Shown here: in pieces, positions 10,791 to 24,000 of the stretch | Layout of the letters: each line of letters begins with the position of its first letter | How positions within the stretch are numbered: the first letter of the stretch is position 1 | Program-made: the position numbers and the translations under genes | Assembly (NCBI GenBank): GCA_011009095.1 | Contig: VTPC01003413.1 | Coordinates: 62,001 to 126,000 of the forward strand | Origin: Ignelater luminosus | Taxonomy: Eukaryota > Arthropoda > Insecta > Coleoptera > Elateridae | Reading direction: 5' to 3' | Length of the DNA: 64,000 nucleotides | The notes under the pieces: model-generated | Database searches by the model: none | Seen by the model: the letters and a program-made list of their open reading frames with translations, nothing else | Told to the model about the DNA's origin: nothing

Positions 10791-13700
10791 AAAGAATTAT
10801 TATTATTATTTGATATGTCAACGATAGTTCATCACGAAAAATAAGAAACTATAAATGAAAACCATCTGAAGGTATTACATTTTCTTTGATAAGAATTCAT
10901 ACAGAAAAATATTATTATTTATTATTAATTATTCGAGAAATTTCTGCTTGAAGAATACTAAGAAATCTAAAAAATACTGAAAAAATAAAATCATCCATTA
11001 ACTAAGAACGTGTATGTTAACTGAACCGTATTATTGTAAAACTAAATCTAAACTTCTCAATTTTTATAGTTAACGGCTAATGGAATTACAACTAAAAATC
11101 TTGAACCGCTGCATACATACCTTTTTTTCACATACACAACAGAACACGACAGTTCCATCACATATAAAGCACTTGTATGTTTTCAACTACTTTCTAATGA
11201 GCCCCGACTGAGAAGTACCGACTTTCGGCATTGTTAAAGATGTGCTCAAGACAACCGCACTGTTAGCTAACCTGAGTATTACTAAAGTTTTGGCTATTTA
11301 AATTATTTCGAACAAGGGCAAGAACAAATTTGGTTTTCCAAGAAATTAGATAATGAGCCTTGTCCTGAAATGCTTAAATGAAGGTATTAAGAGAATTTCT
11401 TAGGCAAATACTTCTTTGTGCATTATTCTAAGGATTAAGAGCGCGGTTTTGACGTTAGAATATAGTAGATGGCAGCACCGTCAAAAAATCGAGTAAATAG
11501 TTTTTTATGATCAGATCATTTATTACTAACTTAAAGTTTCTAGAAAGAAGTCTACGAATGCTGCATACATGTACCTTCGTCAATGGCCAATAAAAATCTT
11601 GATTCAGGGTCTATCAGCTAAGAAAAACAATACTTTTGTGCAGAATAAATTGTCTTATTATTTTAAATTTTAAACATAATACTGATAAAAAAGTATCCAT
11701 TTACTTGTCTTACTGTAACAACTACCTATCCTGAAAAGTTTGATGCATTTGAATTAGAAATAAAGATACTAGTTAGAAAAAACAAACATTCAATTATTGG
11801 GAAGTAACAGCAATTGACGAATGCAATGCGCAATAATGGAAACTATGAAAAGTATTATAATTTTAGTTCATCTATCTTCAAAGAGATGGTACCACTGTTT
11901 TGCAAGTTATGATAAGATTACATAGGGGAGGATTGTCAGCCATATGGATTTTAAATCTCGCGCTATTTTTAACCTTTCAATATATGATTGGATCAGTAAT
12001 AGACGACATGCATTTTGGGGGTACAACGATCTGTCTCTTTTTTATAAACCATTTCTCTTATCTTTATTAATTGAAGTATTGTATTAATAAATTAAAATAA
12101 CCTAGATTAATTAAACATGAAAAACATGGTTTGTAATTAGTAAGAAAGAGACAGATAGTAACCCCAGGGTATGTCACATACACGTTTTCTATTCAAACTT
12201 TGATTATATCAAAGAATTCAAGTAATTCTTATAGGACTTTAGGTCCTTGTTAGACAAATAACAACAATGACAATCCATAAGGTGCGTTTTATGGAAAAGT
12301 CTGATATTTTTATTTCTTGTTTTTACATTATTTGGTATTTTTCTTTATTAAATAAGTAGTTTATTATAAACAAAATATTTTCATTATATATATATAATTT
12401 AGTTTATTATATTATATAATAACGTATGTGTATTTATATACCTACCTGGATGGGAAAAGTAATAAATACCATTAGCATCAACTAGTAATGGATAAATTTT
12501 AATTTTCAAAGGTCAGTGAAATTTCCTTTGAAAAATTTCAGATTGCAGGAAATTTTGAAATTTATATAAAATTTATGAAATTTATGAAAAATATCGAAAT
12601 ATTTGAATAATTTCCATAAATACAATGTTATACAGAAATGAATGAAAATTTGATGACATTTTTCAGAAAATTGCGAAAATGTGATGGTTATTTGCCGTAC
12701 AAGAAGTTTAAAGTAGTGCTTTTTTAATGCTAGTTCCTGTAAACTAAAACGCCAGCGAAATCTTAAAACAGTTTATATTTTAAATCTTTAAATAGAATAA
12801 CAAGTAGGTAAGTTCAGATTCAATTTTCGTCATTTTCTTCTTCGGAACATGACAAGGGCCCAACGCTAGACTCAGTGTCATGGGTGGAATATTTCTCGTT
12901 TGAAGAACTTTCTTTTGGTTCTGAATCGCCTTTTCTTCTTTTGGTAGTTCTATTGTCGCTTGATTTAAATCATTTCTGATTTTGGTTTGATTCCTGGACA
13001 ATCTCAGCTTCTAAAACACACAGAAGGCAGAATATATTTTAAGATTGAAATAATAAAAAGAACAGCTGCATTTCTTACCATTCTAAGAGGCTGTTTGACC
13101 TTTGGATGTCTTTTTGGAGCGTACTCTCAACTTATAGTTATGAGAAATAAAAGTGAGCTATTGCTCTTTTGGTAGTTAATCTGTTTCTCTTCGCGCAATA
13201 AATCCTACCCAAAGTGCTATTTGTTCTTTCTGGCGATGTAGATGACGATGACGTAAGCATTGAAAGTATTCAAATAGCAACTCTTGCTAGCTGCCGACAA
13301 TTAAAACTACCAACACCTTTCCACCATGTGAGTGCGGTTCTAAACTTTCAACCTTTTCTAAATCACCTCTTTATCCCACATGTTTTCTTTCTTCCTGTTT
13401 TTGGCGAGGCTGATCAAAACAACTACATAGTCAATGTTAGTCGTTTTTGATAATGCATCTATAAATTCGATACCATCAAGTAGTTCTACAGGACCTAAGT
13501 TGACCTCCAAATCTTTAGGATCCAAAATATCAGTTTTTAAATGTATAGGTTGAACCGAGTATTCATGGCGTCGTGTGAACTTTTCAAAAATCATTCAAAA
13601 AAGTGTATAGGCTGCTGCTTTTTTACTACATTTCCTTATAAATATGCAATTCTACGCGTAACTTATTAGATTTTGTTTACTTACTCGGCACACACTATTG

Positions 13701-14223
13701 TAGTATCATATACCACTATAACCACTACCTAAACACTACTAAAAGTAAAAAACGACAGAAAATTATTCTTCAACTCTTCAAAGCACTCTAGAAAGAAAAA
13801 TCTTCACTTTTGGCACTACCGTTATATAGCTCTACAGGTGATATCTTTAGTGCAATGCGCAAACAAAGAAGTCAGAACGCATTTGTTAAGAAAAGGTTCA
13901 ATGATCGCTGGCCGAAAAGGATATTTTAAAAACAAAATGCTAAATACCTAACGTATTATTTATTATTGTTTCACTGAAAGAAAAAATAGTAAAATCAATC
14001 AAGAAAGACATGAAACTGCGCTTGTCTAATTTTATTGTTGATTCACGTAAAACTTTAATCCAACTTTATTTTCCTCCTAAAATGATTTAATGTAAAACTT
14101 TGATTATATTTATTATACAATTTTTTCTGTTCAACTTCCAATTAAATAAGTGTTGCAGTGTCTCAATAAAAAGTTATTTCATGTATGTATGTATTTAAAA
14201 CAACGTGAATAAAATACTCATTT
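10791..14223. other. Unannotated AT-rich DNA
   Basis: No supported gene. A (TA)-rich microsatellite lies near 12385-12420. On the minus strand between 13594 and 12780 there are two open frames (78 and 73 codons). The second is acidic and serine-rich on both sides of a Lys/Arg patch (KRRKGDSEPKESSSNEKYST in a neighbouring frame). It could be a degraded coding relic but matches no family I can name. Confidence 0.4.
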
Positions 14224-14418
14224 AATATTACAGGGAATACTTTAGGTAATCTTGGCCCAAGTTCATAATAAAAAAAAATCATTATCATTGTTTTCTGTTT
14301 TGGAAAAACCTTTCCTTTACTCAAAAACATATTTAACCAGTACTATTAAAAATTAAAAGTGACCATTTCTTTATTATGAACTTGGCCCAAGTGCCATTAA
14401 AATATTACCTGAAATATT
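14224..14418. mobile_element. Small foldback MITE (about 195 bp)
   Basis: The left arm, AATATTACAGGGAATACTTT then CTTGGCCCAAGTTCATAATAAA, is mirrored by the right arm ending TTTATTATGAACTTGGCCCAAG then AATATTACCTGAAATATT. About 50 bases are paired with few mismatches. The 22-base CTTGGCCCAAG...AATAAA core is perfect. The loop is about 95 bases and A/T-rich. Confidence 0.85.
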
Positions 14419-14996
14419 CTCCGTGACATTTTACATTTTTTAAATATAATTAAGAAGTGATCGTGAATTATAATAAAGAATAGGATAATATTTATACAGA
14501 CGAATCAAGCAGTTTTCTTCTTTTTTCCTCTAAGTAAATATAGAGTTAGACATCTTCTGGTTCTTTTTGAAACTATAATTACTTTAATCAATTTCAATAC
14601 ATACTGCGTCATCTATGGACAATTATGTTAACTGTACAAGCAAACCGTGTTCTTAAGCAGCGGGGGTCTGCCTAAAATGTTAATTCGGAGGCTAGAGTCA
14701 CAAAGTTGAATAAGTCGAATCTCAATTGTACAATAAAAAAATTCGAGATAGAAATTTCGAGTTATAGAAATACAAAAAAAAAGATAAAGTGAAATGTTCC
14801 ATACATTTATTGCCACGATAATCTACAAAAAGAATATAGAAATTAATTAACTTCATGTATATTATTTGTATACAAATACATACAATAAGAGACAAATACA
14901 GAACTAGAACACAAAACTATTTCTTAAAATAATCGGGAATTTTTGATTGTTTTTGATTAAAAAAAAAATGATCGTCAACAAAGTTCTCTAAAGTTA
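14419..14996. other. Unannotated AT-rich DNA
   Basis: No gene, RNA or repeat recognised. Confidence 0.5.
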
Positions 14997-15300
14997 TTAA
15001 CGCACGATACACTTCATTTCATTCCTTTTAAGGACCTTATACTTTTTTGGCACGTATCCAGTATTTTTTCTTTTCAGAAAAAGTATCAACTTTGAAAATC
15101 TACTTTTATCGTTGTTATCACGTAATTGTAATGTTGATTTCAACATGCTGTAGTTAGTCCACAATGAAGATGTGTGCCAAACTTTAGATTTTTCGGTAAA
15201 AAACGCCAACACCGTATTTTCGCTTATCTTAGAAGTGTGTTTCGATTTTAACCACAACTTGATTGTGAAATACGACTTATCATACCGTGATTTCGATTTT
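14997..15300 (-). pseudogene. Tyrosine-recombinase N-terminal (core-binding) domain relic
   Basis: The minus-strand frame reads SRYDKSYFTIKLWLKSKHTS, ISENTVLAFFTEKSKVW, SSLWTNYSMLKSTL, SKLILFLKRKNTGY and PKKYKVLKRNE. This matches the SAM-like core-binding domain that precedes the catalytic domain in arthropod tyrosine-recombinase families. The motif order (YSMLK, KLI.FLKRK..GY, PKK.KVL) is characteristic. The frame ends soon after KVLKRNE and no catalytic domain follows at once. The catalytic-domain relic at 9645-9975 is on the same strand and in the correct order, about 5 kb further along. Confidence 0.65.
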
Positions 15301-15900
15301 TTTACTGCCCCCTTATTTACAAGATTTTTGATATAATTATATAATAAATAAATATATAATTATAGCAGATTTGCATTTTAATTGTTCTTGATTCACGAAG
15401 TTTCTTAGACTATGTTTTTTTAAAATAGTTTTCATTGAATAAATTATCACTAGCTATCACTGCAAAATCAAAACTGCATAGAGAAATATTTGTTTTGGAA
15501 ATCTGTTCTACCAACCTAAAGCTAAAATACGAATTTTTATAAGTGTTTGACAAGCTTTCCTCATTGCTCCATCATTTGTCTGTTTTTGTATCTGTATCAT
15601 CAAGACACTCTAGTGAGGATTTTATGCTACAGAACACAGAGCAATCAAAGAGTAAGCGTACTGGCATTATTGGCCATGGAAATAAAAACGTGTGTTGGAT
15701 TCTAATTCATACAGATGTAGTTCATTTGATTTTTGTTTGAACTGTCAAAATTTTCTAATGTTTGTAATAGGGATAAATGCTTACTAGTAATTTTTATTAC
15801 TTGTATTGAACAGCCTGTAAGAACTTAGAACTGTCAATTTGAAGTTTAATTCAAATTGTTTTTGTCAAACAAATATGTTTTGAAAGCTATGCATTTTCAA
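15301..15900. other. Unannotated AT-rich DNA
   Basis: Nothing supportable. A 65-codon plus-strand frame at 15543-15740 has no recognisable motif. Confidence 0.45.
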
Positions 15901-15919
15901 CTGTTGGTTATTGCAAAAA

Positions 15920-16620
15920 TACCAAGAAAATCAAAAATTATGCTTACATTAAGGGAAAGAAATTCCCTTATTAATTACATTTTGGAAATTAAAAAAGATA
16001 AACCTCATTTGACTAGAAAGGAGTTGTGTAAAAATGCTTCTGTAATATTTAATTTAAGCATTATGAGTATAGCAACCTTTTGATTATTATCTGACTTGCT
16101 TAATTACTGATTTTATTTAGGTATCTGTGACTAATGCTTTGTCTATTTTGCAAAATTTTGAACAATCTGGACAAGTTTGTGCTCCAAATAAATGTGGTCG
16201 AAAGAAAAATGATTATGTACCAATTCCAGAGTTATACTTTTTTAAACCAGAACTTTCTCGTTGAATAAGGCACTATTATGAAAATCGAGAACATTTTACT
16301 CTTGATTATCTTCTAAACTAGATTAAAACTGAATGTGATTTTAATGGGGCAAGGATAAATTATATAGAATGTTAAAAGGGATGGGTTATAAATATAGTAA
16401 ACATTCCAACGGATTTTTACCTGGATACGACCTGTTAATGGATAGCCTTGCAGGTCACAACGATTACCACAAGAATATGAATTCGGAGATATCTTCAAGG
16501 TGAATTGAGAAGCAATTTCTTCCAGCTCTTAATAAATTGGATGGAAAATCTGTAATAATAATGAATAACACACCTTGCCATTCGGTAATATTGAAGAAAC
16601 ACCCTCTTGAAAAAAGACAA
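15920..16620 (+). pseudogene. Relic of an IS630-like DDE transposase (family A, copy 1)
   Basis: The plus strand begins near 15943 with MLTLRERNSLINYILEIKK and TRKELCKNAS, a helix-turn-helix region. After a break it resumes at about 16120 with SVTNALSILQNFEQSGQV and the proline-containing linker RKKNDYVPI. It then reads HYYENREHFTLDYLLN and MGYKYSKHSN. Near 16550 it reaches KSVIIMNNTPCHSV, the place where the family usually has the second catalytic Asp (MDN(A)PYHS). Here that Asp is Asn. In-frame stops occur at several points. The same family is found on the minus strand at 59735-60680, where HFTLEKLLN and IGYKYKHV align to this copy. Confidence 0.6.
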
Positions 16621-17845
16621 ATATGATAACATAACTGAAAAGTCATATAACATACTCTGAAAAAGTAACTAAAAAACAACTTTGGGATATTATTAAACAT
16701 TCTTCATTTTTTACTAAAGAAGAGAATTATGTAGTAAGACAATTTATTGAAAAGATATGGTCACGAAGTACTTTGTTTACCACATTATAATTGCTAGTAT
16801 AACCCAATCAAACTGCAATAATAAAATATACTGCAAATATTTGGAAAAATAGTATCACCCATTGTGAGAATTTAGTTAAAGAAGATTGACAGAATTTAAC
16901 TATAAATAATAATAGTATGCTCTGCTATTTATTTGTAAATTACAAGCAAGCACTTTTTGTTATTTTTCTTTGAGAAAATCTTAAAAATTATTTTTATGAT
17001 ATAACGTGCTAATAACCCTATATTCTGTTTGAACTATTATCCATTCACTTTTATTCTGGCCGCTAGATGGCTATGAGAATCTAACAGTTTTGCTGATGTA
17101 AATACAGTTCTCTACTATTAATTCAGGCTTTTCTTGAAAGTATTTGTGACACACAACTTTTAGGTTATATCAAAATGATAATTTAAGTTGAATGAGATGT
17201 TGCAGGATGTAGCCTTACTTTTTATATATTTCCATTTAGATTAGAACTATATTTAAGTTTCCTTTTTAATAATGTAAGTTTTTTTTTATAAAATTCACTC
17301 TTGAATACCTTTCAATTACTAATCAGTAATCACTAATCAGAAACATGTAAAACGAAACAAAATTTACAAAAGCAATAGTATTTTATTTGAAATTATTTGA
17401 CACAAGATTATTGTAGATTTATTAATAAAGTAATAATTAAAGACTAACCATGTCAAAAAATGAATGTAATATAATATAGCATGGAATTAGATATGGCAAC
17501 ATCTTGATTTCGACTCGGACATATTTAGGTTATATTACAGTAGTATAAACCATATAAATTTGAAAAGTTACATCTTACAACATAATAAAATGAAACCATG
17601 GCTAACTAGCGTCCAGAATTAAAATGAATGCGTAATACCTACTTTTCTTTTACTAATTAAATTTGACGCACAACCATTTTCATCATTATTGTTTAAAAAC
17701 TCAAAAACTTTTGTAAAATGCAGGATATGATATTTGTTATACATTCTAGTAGCATAATTTTGTGAATGCTTGAATTACTTCTTATTTAACTTTTCTCTTA
17801 ATAAAACTGATATATTGAATAATCTTTTTTTCTTTTCTTTTTCAG
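16621..17845. other. Unannotated DNA upstream of the first Piezo exon found
   Basis: No coding exon recognised. The missing Piezo exon should encode an initiator Met and roughly 15-25 residues, and end in phase 1 (one base before the donor). I saw no convincing candidate here. The 3' end holds the pyrimidine-rich acceptor (TTTTTTTCTTTTCTTTTTCAG) before 17846. Confidence 0.5.
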
Positions 17846-18057
17846 GTATAGTCTTTCGGCCATGTCTTTTATCAGCAATATATCTATTACTTCTTTTGTT
17901 ATTACCATTAATACCAACACCTTCAACACAAACAATGGCAGGCATTACAGGAATCTACCTCAAAATCGTAATCGCTATTAGTGTAATAGCGCTTGTAGCA
18001 CAAGTGGCATTTCAAACTGTCTTATTTTGCCTTCCGCCATATGCCTACTTTTTAGAA
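17846..18057 (+). CDS. Piezo: Piezo exon A: first transmembrane helices
   Basis: The acceptor is TTTTTCAG and the donor is GAA|GTAATT. It begins with two bases of a split codon and ends in phase 0. It encodes the conserved N-terminal FRP motif, then the hydrophobic run [11 protein letters not shown], and a second long hydrophobic segment ending in YAYFLE. This is the segment that follows the start-codon exon in other insect Piezos. Confidence 0.9.
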
Positions 18058-21000
18058 GTAATTTTTGTGTAATACAAATCAATCTATACCTTAGAGACGG
18101 AATTTATTTTCAGAATTGCGGTGAATTAGAAAGATACCTTCGGTATGCAGGTTTTATAAGACTGAATGGCGTATCTATTATTTCTGCAACGACATGGTTA
18201 ACACCCGAAATCATACTATGTATAGGTTCTGCTATAGTCTATGCCATATTGAAGAAATTAACCATTGAAGAAACAGATGCAATAGATAATGTTATTAGAC
18301 TTCCAAAAGTAACATCAGAGAGGCGTTTGTATGGATTGGCTCTGTCAATTGGTTAGCTCAGTTTCAATCAGAATAACTTTATTTTTAACTGCTATTCTTT
18401 TATTCAGGCAAATATCTTTCTTTAACATCGTTATGTGTGGCAGCGATATTAAGGCCTTCGGTTCCGGGAGGCTTGTATTTTTTTGTATTTTTATGTGCAA
18501 CCACTTGGTGGGCGTGCAAAAAAAGATTAAGAAGAGGATTTGCAATTTTGTTGCGTGTGCTAATGGTTGTAGTATTTTTCCACATTTGCGCTTTATATGG
18601 TTACCAATTGCAGTGGTCTCAAGAAAGTTTACCAGGCAATAGCACATATGCCAGGTATGTTATAGTATACAAATTATTTTTAAAGTGAAAATTCCATAAG
18701 TTTTCTGGTTAAGAATTGTTTTTATAGATATTTTGGCTTAACACCCCTAATGAGAGTACAGTGTAACGATCCCAGAAACTTTTTATGGGTTGAAGATGAA
18801 TGGGCTTCGTATCTGAATCCATTTGCTCTCATATTACTATATTATATAATAGCTGCAGAATCAAAACTTCTTTTAATGCCACAGGTATGTGTACAATTTG
18901 TTATTAACTACAAAGATTTACAGTGCTTAAATTAGCTTAAGAAAAATTAACTTTATTTTTTTTAAACAGCGTTAGGAAACAAATAATACTCGTTTTTATA
19001 TCTAATAGACTAATAAACTAATACAGCGGCAACAGTATTAACAGGTTGCACAGATAGTGCTGCACTTGGCTTTGGAGCGGTTTTCTTATCAATAATCATA
19101 TTACTAACCCTTACAGCTAAGGAAGAGGCCAAGTGCATTTTCGCGCTTTGAGGATGGCTACAATGGGCCGCTACAAAGAGCCAATCGCTTATCACATAGA
19201 CGCACAGTGCATGGCACTTCGCGTCAACGGTGGCAGTCTGCTACTCGGAAAGTCCGAGTAAGAATCCCTTTCATATTTGCTCCTTCTGCACATCCTTTTC
19301 TTCCTGCCATTTATAAATTGAGTTGAAACTTAACATGACAATACTAAACAATGTTGATTTATCGTAAAGAAAATGTGATCTTTAATGATGTGTTTATACT
19401 CTTAACTGGTCTAATAATGTTTGCGTAATATACAGTGAATGAGTGAGGATGGTTTGAATTTGGCGCCACATTTAAATTATTTTCATGTTGGCATTACTTG
19501 TTTATTTTTTGCAATCTGTCAAATCTGTGTTGTTTTTACCACCAGTGGTTTTTACAAAGTATAATTATAATTTTATAAACAATACTATATAACCTCAAAA
19601 AAGATAGATTATATTATTTGACAGAATGTAAAAAGTAAACAAGTAGTTCCAACATGAAAATAATTTAAATATGGCGCCAAATTCAAACCATCCTCATTCA
19701 TTTACAATCACTCTGTACACTCAGTCATTTTTTGTGTGTATAAGTAGACAAATTATTATTAGATGAACTATAAATTGTGGTTATATCATTATGTGATATC
19801 GATTTGATAAGTCAATATATTTTTTTTTTTATAAATATGTCAAATTTATTAGGTTATTTTCGATATTTCAATAAATGATAACTCTAATATTATGCATTTC
19901 TGGGTGGGCCTAAAATGTGAATTTAAGTTTGATGGAAAAGGTTTATTAATATGGTAAAGCTTGGAGGAGGTTGTAGCTTGGGGTACTAGAGAGGTGTTTA
20001 AATATTTGCTTCCTTTTTTACAAAAGAATTGAACACTTCTAACAATTATATTCAACTCATATATGAAAGTTTCATGCTTTATCAGGGGTGATTTCAGAGA
20101 GAGAACATCTGTTAATTTGAAAATTCATGGTTTTTTAAAATTTTCTTAACTTGGAAATTTTCTCAAAAACTGATCAATAGATTTCGAAAAAATTGTGTAG
20201 AAGACGAAAAGACCTTTTAAATGATATATTACTTGAGATTCATGCTATTTAGAATTTTTAAGGGAATTGTTGTTTTAGGTGTCTGTGTTTAATAATAAAA
20301 CTCACTTGAATACTTTTTTTCTATTTGGTAACCTATACATTGACTCCTTGATCAGTACTGACTACTAGCGCCACTATAGCTTTGTATATATACCTAAGGG
20401 GGAGCGTACGAGATTAGTCTCCAGTGGCGTGGCGTGAGGTTCTCATTACTGTAATCGTTAGGGTTATCAGATATCTAGATGTACAAAATTGTAAATACTT
20501 ATCCTTGATATGATGCTACTACTAAAAATTAAAAATGCTCCTTCCACAAATTATATATGTACATGTGTACGCACTACGTACCTATTCTGTTACTCAATGC
20601 AGTGCAAAACAGACTAAAATAATCATTTGCCTTTTCGATTACACGGCAAGCTATGCTACTGTGATACTTATGGTTAAACGGCAAATGAAAATTTAGATCA
20701 ATGCACATATACCACTGTATGCAGATTCGAGCACCCATGTAAACGGTGTAAGTTAGCGATTACACTGGGTAAGTCCGTACCAGTAAGCATGTTGTCTGCA
20801 ATGTGCAAATTGAAATGATTTGCGGCGCCTTCGGCGTTAATTAAATATTACAAAACGTTTCGCTTTTATATAAATATAGTAAAGTATAGTTTTCCATAAT
20901 ATTAAAATTAAAGTATTATTTTTCCTTAATAAGTTTCTCAACTGTAATCGCCGATTACAACGTTTACATTAACGCTTCGCCACTGTTCTACTCGCATCTA

Positions 21001-24000
21001 GTAAACGCTAGTACATTAGAATTATTAAAACCTATTAAAACACTAAATTATTGAATTAGTTTTACATCCCAAATATATTTAAATTGTTCTTCAATATTAT
21101 TAGTTTTAATAGTTTTAGTTATTAGTTACCTGGTACCATTCCCCTCTCAGTGACGATACAGAATACCAAAGAACTGAACAAAAAATAAAAGTAAACAATT
21201 TAATGTACATTATAATTCATTCACAAGTAACACTTTTCACAACACTAACACCATTCCTGTACTTCCGTTGCAAGTCGTACTGGAAGTCGTATGGGTCGTT
21301 CACTTCTGGAGCATCCTACGTTGTCTTCATGCTGGGGGGGTATGAGGTAGTAGCACTTTAGGCTTTGTAGAAGTGGATTCTTCAGGGTTAGCTGTATTCA
21401 CTACTTGGTCTGGTAATAAGTAAGCCAGTTTCATTCTGTTAATTGACACGGCAACATCTTTATCTTTAATCTGCAGTGTGAAATATTTTGGGTCACGTTG
21501 TTTGACTTCAAACGGACCCTCATAGGCCGGTTTAAGTGCCTTTTTTGTTCGGCACAGTAGGAGTATCCCTCCGAATGAGGTAATGGTCTAACTATTATAT
21601 CAATATATATAATATCAAATCTTTCATGTGGTTTGGGGTACCTGCTAACTTCAGACTTGGTATGTCTATTTGTTTTATTTTTCTGACAGGCAATGCAAGC
21701 TCGTGTCCTCTTCCTGATATCGTTTTTCATATCAGGCCAAATATATCAACCAGCTATCTGCTTGACCGTTGCTTTTATGCCAGGATGAGCAAGGCCATAG
21801 ACTTGATGAAAAATACTTATTCGATAACTTGTTGGAATAAATGGGCGAATGTTAGTTGAGGATATGTCACACCAAAGAAATTTACCAGATGACAATCTAT
21901 GTTTTTTGAAGTCGAGGCTAGACTTGTCACTTTGCAAGAAGTTTTACAGTTCTGCGTCTCCTATTTAAGCATCTGCGACCAAATCATAATCTAGTGCTTT
22001 TATTTCATCAATCATGGACAGCGTATCCGCTATGATATTGTCGTGTCTATTGATATTAACAATCTTGGTAGAAAATTGGGATATATATATATATATTGAA
22101 GATGCTTTTGTTGTCTTGGGGATGCTTTGTTATTTTCCTGTTTGAATGCAAATGTTAGTGGTTTATGATCTGTTATTACTGTAAAATCTCTCCCTTCTAA
22201 CATATATTGGAAGTGTCTCACAGAAAAGTATATTCCTAATAGTTCTTGGTCATGGGTACTGTAGGCTTTCTGTGCTGTGGTCAGTTTGTTTGAAAAAAAA
22301 TGCTATTGGTTCCTCACTATCTCCTTCGTACTGCTGAAGTACTGCTCCTATGGCCAACTCGGATGCATCCGTACATAAAGCTAAGAGGAATCGCGAGTCT
22401 GGAAAAGTAAGCATCGCCGCAGTTGCAAATCCTGTTTGCATTATTCGAAACATGCCTTTGACTTTTCGGTCCAATGAATTTTCTTTTTATCTTTCTTCTT
22501 GGCCCCTTTCGAATAATCATGGAGGAGAGACTGGTGTGCAGCATTTTTGAGATAACGTCGATAGAAATTTATAATACCCAAAAAGGTACGGAGTTCCTGG
22601 TAATTTGTAGTTTACTATGGCTTCTACTTTATCAGGAAATGATTTAGAGCCAGCCCTTGTTATGTGATATCCTAGAGATTCTAGTTTGTGTACGCCCAAA
22701 ACTGATTTCGAAATGTTAATACGTAAACCATAGTTATTGAGTCTATCTAAAACTTGTTGTGATGCCGATGCTTTGCGAGGGAGGCAGACGTTATCAGAAT
22801 ATCATCTAAGTAAGGAAATAGAAAGTCCAGTCCATGAAATACTTCGTTCACAAAGCGTTGGAACGTTGACGGGGCATTACGCAAGTCAAAACGCGTGTAA
22901 ACTCGTGTAAGCCAAAAGGAGTTATAATTGCTATTTTTTCTTTAACTTCTTGCGCAATTGGAATCTGGTAATACGCTTTAAACAGATCAATTTTAGAAAA
23001 AATTCGATCCTAGGAATTGGGTATCGATCTGGTACGGTCAAATCATTCAAACGCCTGTAGTCACCACATGGTCTTGCTGTTCCGTCTTTCTTATTCATCA
23101 TATGTAGTATACTGGCCCACGAAGATTTCGAAGGGCATATAATACCATTATCTAGCATAAATTGGAATTCTTGTTTTGCTATCTCGAGTTTGACCGGATC
23201 TAGCTGTCTTGGTCTGCTGTAAACTGGGCCACTCCTTGTTTCAGTAATATGCATTGTTTTGTGTTTGATATTAGGAAGTGGCAGCCTAGGTGTTGTAATG
23301 TTTGGATACAGTGCAAACAAATCATGGAATTTGGAACTCTTACTCACCACGTTTATGATATCTTCTGACGTGATGGCGTTGAGTTCACCCGTGACGCTGA
23401 GCTTTGTCGCACCATCGATTAGTCTTCCTTGTTTAATATCAACTAATAGATTGAATTCATTTAGGAAATCAGCCACTGGAATTGTCCGGTTTTTCGATCG
23501 ACGGCGAATAGGCGGCATCTACAACTTTCTGCAGCAGCTGCAGCTGCCGCTATTTCGGCTGCTGATTCAAGTTTTCCGACTCCCATGTATATGGTGATCG
23601 ACATTTTTCAGGTTTGCACTTGTGACCAAAATGAAAATGATAGTAACAAAGCTTACCATTTGGATTATATCTTTTCCTACTACGACTTTGGTTACTACGG
23701 CTTCGTGTAGCGTTGCTATTCCTGTCGTAGAATCTTCCCCTAACTTGCAAAGATGCGATTAGTTTCCTTAGCTCGGCTATTTCCGAAGATACATTTTCAT
23801 CTCGTGTGCTATTCTGGGCTGCTATTGTATATATCTCTGAGTGTATTTATCAGCCATTTCGGATAGTTTATCCAAATTCTCATCGCTGATGAGAAGAATA
23901 TTTCTGATATTTTCGGGCATTTTATTAATGCAAAGAGTTCTGAGGACTTTCTCTGTTATGTCTTCGCCAGTCAAGGTTTTCATTCGACATAGAAATTGGT

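Noticed and set aside
18345-18647. 100-codon minus-strand open frame across Piezo exon C
   Set aside because: It is antisense to a strongly supported Piezo exon and its own sequence has no motif.
23259-23597. 112-codon plus-strand open frame
   Set aside because: It is antisense to the gypsy-type reverse-transcriptase frame, which has clear motifs.
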